DNA from: Pseudomonas cavernae
GTDB taxonomy: Bacteria > Pseudomonadota > Gammaproteobacteria > Pseudomonadales > Pseudomonadaceae
DNA length: 64,000 nucleotides
Assembly (NCBI RefSeq): GCF_003595175.1
Contig: NZ_CP032419.1
Location: 2,170,001 to 2,234,000 of the forward strand
Direction: 5' to 3'
Shown here: positions 58,385 through 64,000 of the stretch, one piece after another
How positions within the stretch are numbered: position 1 is the stretch's first letter
Layout: the number at the start of each line of letters is the position of its first letter
Position numbers and translations under genes: made by a program
Notes under the pieces: model-generated
Database searches by the model: none
What the model was told of the DNA's origin: nothing
The model's input: the letters and a program-made list of their open reading frames with translations, nothing else

Positions 58385-59209
58385 TTACATCAGGTCGCCG
58401 GCCACCGCGATGGTTTGCGCGGTGATGTAGTTCGACTCCGGCGAGCAGAACAGGTACACGGCGTTGGCGGCTTCTTCCGGGGTGCCGGCGCGGCCCAGCG
58501 GGTTGCGCTGGGCATGCATCTTGGCTGTATCGGGGTTGATGCCGACACGGATGTCACGGCCTTCGATCTGCACGGTGGCGCCAGCGTGGGCGTCGGCGCG
58601 AGTCATGCGAGTTTCGATGAAGCCAAAGGCCACGGCGTTGACGTTGACCTTGAAACGGCCCCACTCACGCGCCAGGGCGCGGGTCATGCCGAGCACACCG
58701 GCTTTGGCGCCGCTGTAGTTCATCTGTCCGGCGTTGCCTTTCAGCGCCGAGACCGAGGAAATATTGACCACTTTGCGGAACACTTCTTGGCCCACGGCAG
58801 CTTCGGCCTGGGCCTGGGCTTTGATGATCGGGTAGGCCGCGCGGAGGATGCGGAACGGCGCGGTCATGTGGCAGTCGAGGATCGCGTACCACTGCTCGTC
58901 GGTCATCTTCTGCACCACGTCGTCCCAGGTGTAGCCGGCGTTGTTGACGATGATGTCGATGCCGCCAAAGCTGTCCATCGCGGTCTTGATGTAGCGATCA
59001 CCGAAATCCGGGGCGCTGACGTTGCCGTGGCAGACGGCAGCTTCGCCACCCAGCTTGCGGATCAGTTCGGCAGTTTCCTGGGCCGGATCGAGATCGAGGT
59101 CGTTGATGACGATGCGCGCGCCTTCGCTGGCCAGTTTCAGGGCGATTTGCTGACCGATGCCGCGGCCGGAACCGGTGACCAGTGCTACTTTGCCGTCGAG
59201 TTTTGCCAT
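58385..59209 (-). CDS. SDR-family 3-hydroxyacyl-CoA dehydrogenase-like enzyme
   Basis: A 274-residue short-chain dehydrogenase. The cofactor site is ALVTGSGRGIGQQIA with acidic D following strand 2 (VINDLDLD), indicating NAD preference. NNAG is present, and the catalytic set is Ser in NISSVSALKGN, Tyr and Lys in YSGAK. The internal layout resembles the dehydrogenase half of peroxisomal multifunctional enzyme 2 / FabG-like proteins. Here it most likely oxidises the 3-hydroxyacyl-CoA made by the neighbouring MaoC hydratases. GGAG precedes the ATG. Confidence 0.88.
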   Translation of the reverse strand: MAKLDGKVALVTGSGRGIGQQIALKLASEGARIVINDLDLDPAQETAELIRKLGGEAAVCHGNVSAPDFGDRYIKTAMDSFGGIDIIVNNAGYTWDDVVQKMTDEQWYAILDCHMTAPFRILRAAYPIIKAQAQAEAAVGQEVFRKVVNISSVSALKGNAGQMNYSGAKAGVLGMTRALAREWGRFKVNVNAVAFGFIETRMTRADAHAGATVQIEGRDIRVGINPDTAKMHAQRNPLGRAGTPEEAANAVYLFCSPESNYITAQTIAVAGDLM

Positions 59210-59274
59210 GTTGTGTACTCCTGAACGAATGGGGTTTTCAGAATCAGGCCCCGATCTTTCGGAGCCTGCTTTTG

Positions 59275-59370
59275 CCCCCTCTCCCGTTTACGGGAGAGGG
59301 TTGGGGAGAGGGGCTGTTGAAATTCCCCCTCTCCCCCAGCCCCTCTCCCACAAGTGGGAGAGGGGAGCGG
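59275..59370. repeat. CTCTCCC/GGGAGAGG palindromic repeat pair
   Basis: Two nested inverted repeats, CCCTCTCCCG TTTA CGGGAGAGGG and CCCTCTCCCAC AAGT GTGGGAGAGGG-like, occupy the gap between the SDR and MaoC genes. A related unit is at 63094-63114. These are intergenic REP-like elements common in pseudomonads. Confidence 0.8.
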
Positions 59371-59378
59371 AATGCCGT

Positions 59379-59795
59379 TTACAGGGCGATCACCGCGTCG
59401 CCGAGAATCTTCACGTCGCCGTACTGGTTGGCGGTCTGGATCTCCACTTTGATGCGCTGCTCGCCGTCGGCTTCGAACTTCTCCACCACCTTGCCGGTGC
59501 AGGTGATCTGGTGGCCGAGGTGGGTGATGCCGATAAAGCGCACACCGAATTCGCGCAGCTGGCGCTGGTCGACCCACTGGGTGAGCAGGCGGCCGAGGTA
59601 GGCCATCGACAGCATGCCGTGGGCGAACACGTCGTTCATGCCGGCCTTGCGGGCGTAGTCGATGTCGATGTGGAGCGGGTTGTGGTCGTTCGATGCGCCG
59701 GCGAACAGGCCCAGGGTGGTGCGGTTGATCGGCGCCAGTGCCAGCGGCGGCAGCAGGTCGCCGACCTGGACGGAGTCGAAAGTAACTGTGCTCAT
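59379..59795 (-). CDS. MaoC-family enoyl-CoA hydratase
   Basis: A 138-residue single-hotdog hydratase. The hydratase-2 motif is intact: FAGASNDHNPLHIDIDYARK with catalytic Asp and His, followed by FAHGMLSMAYLGRLL. It adds water to trans-2-enoyl-CoA, usually giving the (R)-3-hydroxy product. It lies 14 bp after the second MaoC-like gene. Such paired small hotdog proteins often work as heterodimers in steroid and branched-chain degradation. Confidence 0.9.
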   Translation of the reverse strand: MSTVTFDSVQVGDLLPPLALAPINRTTLGLFAGASNDHNPLHIDIDYARKAGMNDVFAHGMLSMAYLGRLLTQWVDQRQLREFGVRFIGITHLGHQITCTGKVVEKFEADGEQRIKVEIQTANQYGDVKILGDAVIAL

Positions 59796-59809
59796 CGGGA
59801 TTCTCCGGG

Positions 59810-60250
59810 TCAGCCGTTGCGATGGACGAGGACGGAGCGCAGGTCCGCCACGTGCTCGCCGCGTTGGTTGGTCACGCGCGACTCGCGCACCACGAACTCC
59901 AGGGCGCCGCCCTTCTTGGCGTAGATGTCGGCGATGCGGGTCTGGAAGTGCAGGTTGTCGCCGGCGTAGGCCATGCGGTGGTACTTGAAGGTCTCCTCGC
60001 CGTGCAGCACGCGGGCCGGCACGATGCCCAGCTCGTCGCGCCAGGCTTGCGACGGAATGAGGAATTCCAGCGAGAAGAGGAAGGTCGGCGGCAGCGGCAG
60101 GCCCGGATGACCGGCGTCGCGCGCAGCGTTCTCGTCGAAGTAGATCGGGTTGGTTTCACCGACGGTCTTGGCGAACAGGCGCAGCTGGCCGGCCTCCGCG
60201 GTGACGGAGAAGGAGCCGATCTCCTTGCCGATGTGTTTCTGGTCGATCAT
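59810..60250 (-). CDS. MaoC-like N-terminal (FAS1-type) dehydratase partner
   Basis: A 146-residue hotdog protein of the FAS1-type dehydratase class, beginning MIDQKHIGKEIGSFSVTAEA and containing FAKTVGETNPIYFDENAARD and LHGEETFKYHRMAYAGDNLH. It lacks the full catalytic D-H motif of its neighbour, so it probably supplies the substrate-binding half of a heterodimeric enoyl-CoA hydratase. The start at 60250 fits family length; an in-frame start at 60346 would add 32 atypical residues. Confidence 0.87.
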   Translation of the reverse strand: MIDQKHIGKEIGSFSVTAEAGQLRLFAKTVGETNPIYFDENAARDAGHPGLPLPPTFLFSLEFLIPSQAWRDELGIVPARVLHGEETFKYHRMAYAGDNLHFQTRIADIYAKKGGALEFVVRESRVTNQRGEHVADLRSVLVHRNG

Positions 60251-60360
60251 GTCGTACAGCTCCGTAGGTTGCAGACCATGAGCAGCACCGGTTCCGGTCA
60301 GCGCTGCCGGGATTTTCCAGGGCGCTGTCCTAATTGCGTGCTGCATGGGTAAGTGCTTTA

Positions 60361-60434
60361 TGTAGGAGCGGATTTATCCGCGAACGACGGGTAGAGATGA
60401 CGCCAACCCTTTCGCGAATGAATTCGCTCCTACA
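60361..60434. repeat. REP/BIME-type intergenic repeat
   Basis: TGTAGGAGCGGATTTATCCG opens the element and TTCGCGAATGAATTCGCTCC then TACA closes it in inverted orientation, with about 30 bases between. This GTAGGAGCG...CGCTCCTAC pair is typical of Pseudomonas REP sequences. Confidence 0.85.
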
Positions 60435-60454
60435 AAAGTTGTTTCCAGGGTCGG

Positions 60455-61639
60455 TCAGTTCTTCTGGTAAACGGTCACCACGCAGGCGCCGCCGAGGCCT
60501 AGGTTGTGTTGCACGGCGATGCGTGCGCCTTCGACCTGACGGGCTTCGGCGGTGCCGCGCAGCTGGTGGCTCAACTCGTAGCACTGGGCCAGGCCTGTGG
60601 CACCCAGCGGGTGGCCCTTGGACAGCAGGCCACCGGACGGGTTGGTCACCCACTTGCCGCCATAGGTGTTGTCGCCATCCAGCACGAACTGCTCGGCACC
60701 ACCTTCGGCGCACAGGCCCAGGGCCTCGTAGGTCAGCAGCTCGTTCTGCGCGAAGCAGTCGTGCAGTTCAACGACCTGGATGTCCTGCGGGCCGATGCCG
60801 GCCTGCTCGTAGGCTTGCTGGGCGGCCAGGCGAGTCATGTCGAAACCGACCACGCGGATCATGTCGCGGGCGTCGTAGGTGCTCGGCAGATCGGTGGTCA
60901 GCGACTGGCCGGCGATCAGCACGTCGGTGCGCAGGCCGTGCTTCTTGGCGAAGGCTTCCGAAACCACGATGGCCGCGGCGCCGCCGCAGGTCGGAGGGCA
61001 GGCCATCAGGCGGGTCATCACGCCTTCCCAGAGCATCGGCGCGGCCATGACTTCCTCGGTGCTGACCACGTTGCGGAATACCGCCAGCGGGTTGTTGGCG
61101 GCGTGGCGGCTGGCCTTGGCGCGAATTGCGGCGAAGGTTTCCAGCTTGGTGCCGTACTTCTGCATGTGCGCGTAGCCGGCCCCGCCGAACTGACGAATGG
61201 CCATGGGCAGGTCGGGCATGCCGATCAGGTCGGTGGTCAGATGTTGGGCGCGTTCGGTGGCCGGTGCGCGATCGCTCCAGGCGGACTTCAGTGCACCCGG
61301 GTTCATCTGCTCGAAGCCGAAGGCCAGCACGCAGTCGGCCGCGCCGCTCGCCACCGCCTGGCGCGCCAGGTACAGCGCGGAGGAGCCGGTGGCGCAGTTG
61401 TTGTTGACGTTGATCAGCGGGATGCCGGTCATGCCGACGCGGTACAGGGCCTTCTGGCCGCAGGTGGAGTCGCCGTAGACGTAACCGGCGTAGGCCTGCT
61501 GGATGGCGCTGAAGTCCAGGCCGGCATCGGCCAGGGCCAGGCGGATAGCCTGCTCGCCCATCACATCGTAGGTCTCGCTGGTGCCGGGTTTCTTGAACGG
61601 GATCATGCCGACGCCGGCGACGAATACCTTGTTGCTCAT
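60455..61639 (-). CDS. SCP-x type thiolase / lipid-transfer protein
   Basis: A 394-residue thiolase-fold enzyme of the sterol-carrier-protein-x class. The nucleophilic Cys is in NVNNNCATGSSALYLARQAV; late motifs VELHDCFAQNELLTYEALGL and NPSGGLLSKGHPLGATGLAQ supply the His and Cys region. Such thiolases cleave 3-ketoacyl-CoA, often with branched or bulky chains. The C-terminus LGGACVVTVYQKN ends the fold. It follows the second acyl-CoA dehydrogenase by 30 bp in the same operon. Confidence 0.92.
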   Translation of the reverse strand: MSNKVFVAGVGMIPFKKPGTSETYDVMGEQAIRLALADAGLDFSAIQQAYAGYVYGDSTCGQKALYRVGMTGIPLINVNNNCATGSSALYLARQAVASGAADCVLAFGFEQMNPGALKSAWSDRAPATERAQHLTTDLIGMPDLPMAIRQFGGAGYAHMQKYGTKLETFAAIRAKASRHAANNPLAVFRNVVSTEEVMAAPMLWEGVMTRLMACPPTCGGAAAIVVSEAFAKKHGLRTDVLIAGQSLTTDLPSTYDARDMIRVVGFDMTRLAAQQAYEQAGIGPQDIQVVELHDCFAQNELLTYEALGLCAEGGAEQFVLDGDNTYGGKWVTNPSGGLLSKGHPLGATGLAQCYELSHQLRGTAEARQVEGARIAVQHNLGLGGACVVTVYQKN

Positions 61640-61669
61640 GTCATTTCTCCTGCGGGTGGAATTCGGGGG

Positions 61670-62809
<1,140 letters not shown>

Positions 62810-63182
62810 GGGGCTCTCCAAATGGGCCGCGAACCTCGCGGGCATGGCCAAGCAGGCAGGCGCTTGGGTCGGAGAGTGAATCTAGTGGCGAATGCAGGGA
62901 GCAGACTCCCCCCAGGTCGGGTGGCGGAATGGCGTGGAATTGCCCGCAAAGGCAGACAGGACGAGAGGCGGAAGTGTTCGGCCCCGGCAAATTGCGACGG
63001 GAGGACGGTTGGCGTGGGGCACGTAGCCCGGATGCAATCCGGGCTACGGCTTGTGACTGTGGTGATGGTGGACGCCGCGCTCCCTCACCCTAACCCTCTC
63101 CCAAAGGGAGAGGGGACTGGTCCGTGCGATGGCTGGATAGCTTTAGCCATCTGACACTTCGGGCAAGAACCTAAACAGGTTC
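62810..63182. other. Promoter gap with palindromic repeats
   Basis: No gene. The region holds a hairpin GTAGCCCGGA TGCAA TCCGGGCTAC (63023-63047) and CCCTCTCCC AAA GGGAGAGGG (63094-63114). The operon promoter is expected close to 62820-62990. Confidence 0.65.
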
Positions 63183-64000
63183 CTAACGGTCCCGTCCTTC
63201 GCCGGCGCTTAGCTCCACTTCGCGCAGGCGAGCGACGGCTTCGTCACGCGTGGTGACGCCCAGTTTGGTGAAGATATGCCGCAGGTACCATTTGACGGTT
63301 TCCGGCGATAGCGCAAGGGCGCGGGCGATCTTCTTGTTGGGCAGGGCTTGGGCCAGCAGCCGCAGAATCTCCAGCTCGCGCGCACTGAGTGTTTCCAGAC
63401 CACTGGAGAGCTGTTTGCGCGACGCATCCGGCTTGCGACTGACAGCCTCGGCAGCAGCCGGCAGAGCCGCGGCTTGCAGGCGCTCGACATAGAATGTCAG
63501 CACCGGGTCGAGGGTTTCGCCTTCGGCGATCTGGCTGATCAGCGCCAGCGCTTCCGGATGCGCGTCCAGCAGGCTGCGCACCTGGCCGTAGCGGTGGCCG
63601 GCGCGCAAGGCGGCGAGCACTTTCTCCCGCGCTGCGTCCATGAGCCTGCGTTGCGCATCGAACACCGCGCCGAGCATATTCAGGCGGGTCACGCCCAGCT
63701 GGCGGCCGCCCGATTCGCACAGGGCGATGACCTGATTGAGGCGTAGCGAGGCGCCGTCCAGGTCGCCACTGGCCGCCAGCCAGCGGACATGCGCATGTTC
63801 GGCAAGGATATGAATAGCGCGCAGTGAGCTGCGCTCGGCATTGGGGTGGCAGGCATCGATGGCATCCAGGCGTGCCCGCGCGGTTTCCGCGGCCGAGCGC
63901 TCGCCCATTTGCAGGTGCCAGTGGACCTGGGTCACCAGGCTGTGGGCTTCCAGCCGGTCCAGGCCCAGCTTGCTGGCGTAGGCCTGCAGTCGCCGCAGGT
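63183..64000 (-). CDS. MalT-type LuxR-family transcriptional activator (partial, N-terminus outside window)
   Basis: The frame is open to the window edge, so only the C-terminal ~271 residues are seen. The end is a LuxR-type HTH: LSARELEILRLLAQALPNKK, then IARALALSPETVKWYLRHIF and TKLGVTTRDEAVARL. The preceding part is helical and repeat-like (MalT/TPR type), typical of large ATP-dependent LAL regulators of 850-900 residues. It lies immediately upstream of the beta-oxidation operon in the same orientation and is its likely activator. Confidence 0.9.
   Translation of the reverse strand, partial: LRRLQAYASKLGLDRLEAHSLVTQVHWHLQMGERSAAETARARLDAIDACHPNAERSSLRAIHILAEHAHVRWLAASGDLDGASLRLNQVIALCESGGRQLGVTRLNMLGAVFDAQRRLMDAAREKVLAALRAGHRYGQVRSLLDAHPEALALISQIAEGETLDPVLTFYVERLQAAALPAAAEAVSRKPDASRKQLSSGLETLSARELEILRLLAQALPNKKIARALALSPETVKWYLRHIFTKLGVTTRDEAVARLREVELSAGEGRDR

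Overview
The window is chromosomal DNA from a Pseudomonas or a very close relative. The left 19 kb follows the order I recall for P. aeruginosa and P. fluorescens: ppsR | ppsA, an esterase, rraA, cmaX-crfX-cmpX-sigX-oprF, then tRNA-Val, thrS-infC-rpmI-rplT-pheS-pheT-ihfA-merR and tRNA-Pro(GGG). OprF carries the Pseudomonas-type cysteine-bearing linker, and several genes start at TTG. This block covers gluconeogenic PEP synthesis and its regulator, the SigX/OprF envelope-stress locus, and a translation-factor cluster whose thrS leader carries two hairpins that look like tRNA-Thr anticodon arms.

Directly after tRNA-Pro lies a 12.6-kb Mu-like transposable element (about 19476-32099). Matching inverted ends and arrays of a TTTGGCAC motif bound it. 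It keeps the transposition module (MuA-like DDE transposase, MuB-like ATPase, a double winged-helix protein, two tiny leading ORFs), a protein with an Eco1/ESCO-like zinc finger and GNAT-like C-terminus, a Mor-family activator, and a few virion genes (gpT head protein, tail chaperone with possible frameshift product, tape measure, a decoration-like protein). Lysis, terminase, portal and most tail genes are missing, and Mor runs straight into the head gene, so the phage is defective.

From 33.3 to 48.5 kb there is a type I secretion locus: an HlyB-type ABC transporter, an HlyD-type adaptor, a small four-helix membrane protein, and a 3639-residue RTX protein. The RTX protein has an AT-rich N-terminal helical and glycine-rich hydrophobic module, then an FrpC-like Asp-Pro self-processing module, about 24 RTX-containing repeats, and VCBS/cadherin-like domains. 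The low-GC character shared by the small membrane gene and the N-terminal module stops close to the Asp-Pro site. This suggests an exchangeable effector-immunity cassette mounted on a secreted RTX carrier, and it is the most interesting candidate system here. Two diverged IS256-family copies bracket the locus; one is only a 3' fragment.

From 50.1 kb to the end, an IS21-family element (its istB cut by the intact IS256) has removed the 5' part of an acyl-CoA ligase gene. Beyond it are a thioesterase, two acyl-CoA dehydrogenases, a secreted SdsA-type alkylsulfatase, an SDR dehydrogenase, two MaoC-type hydratases, an SCP-x-type thiolase, and the C-terminal part of a MalT-type LuxR regulator. Together they form a nearly complete CoA-ester beta-oxidation set, probably fed by an alkyl sulfate or another unusual acid or alcohol. 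Palindromic repeats separate several of these genes.
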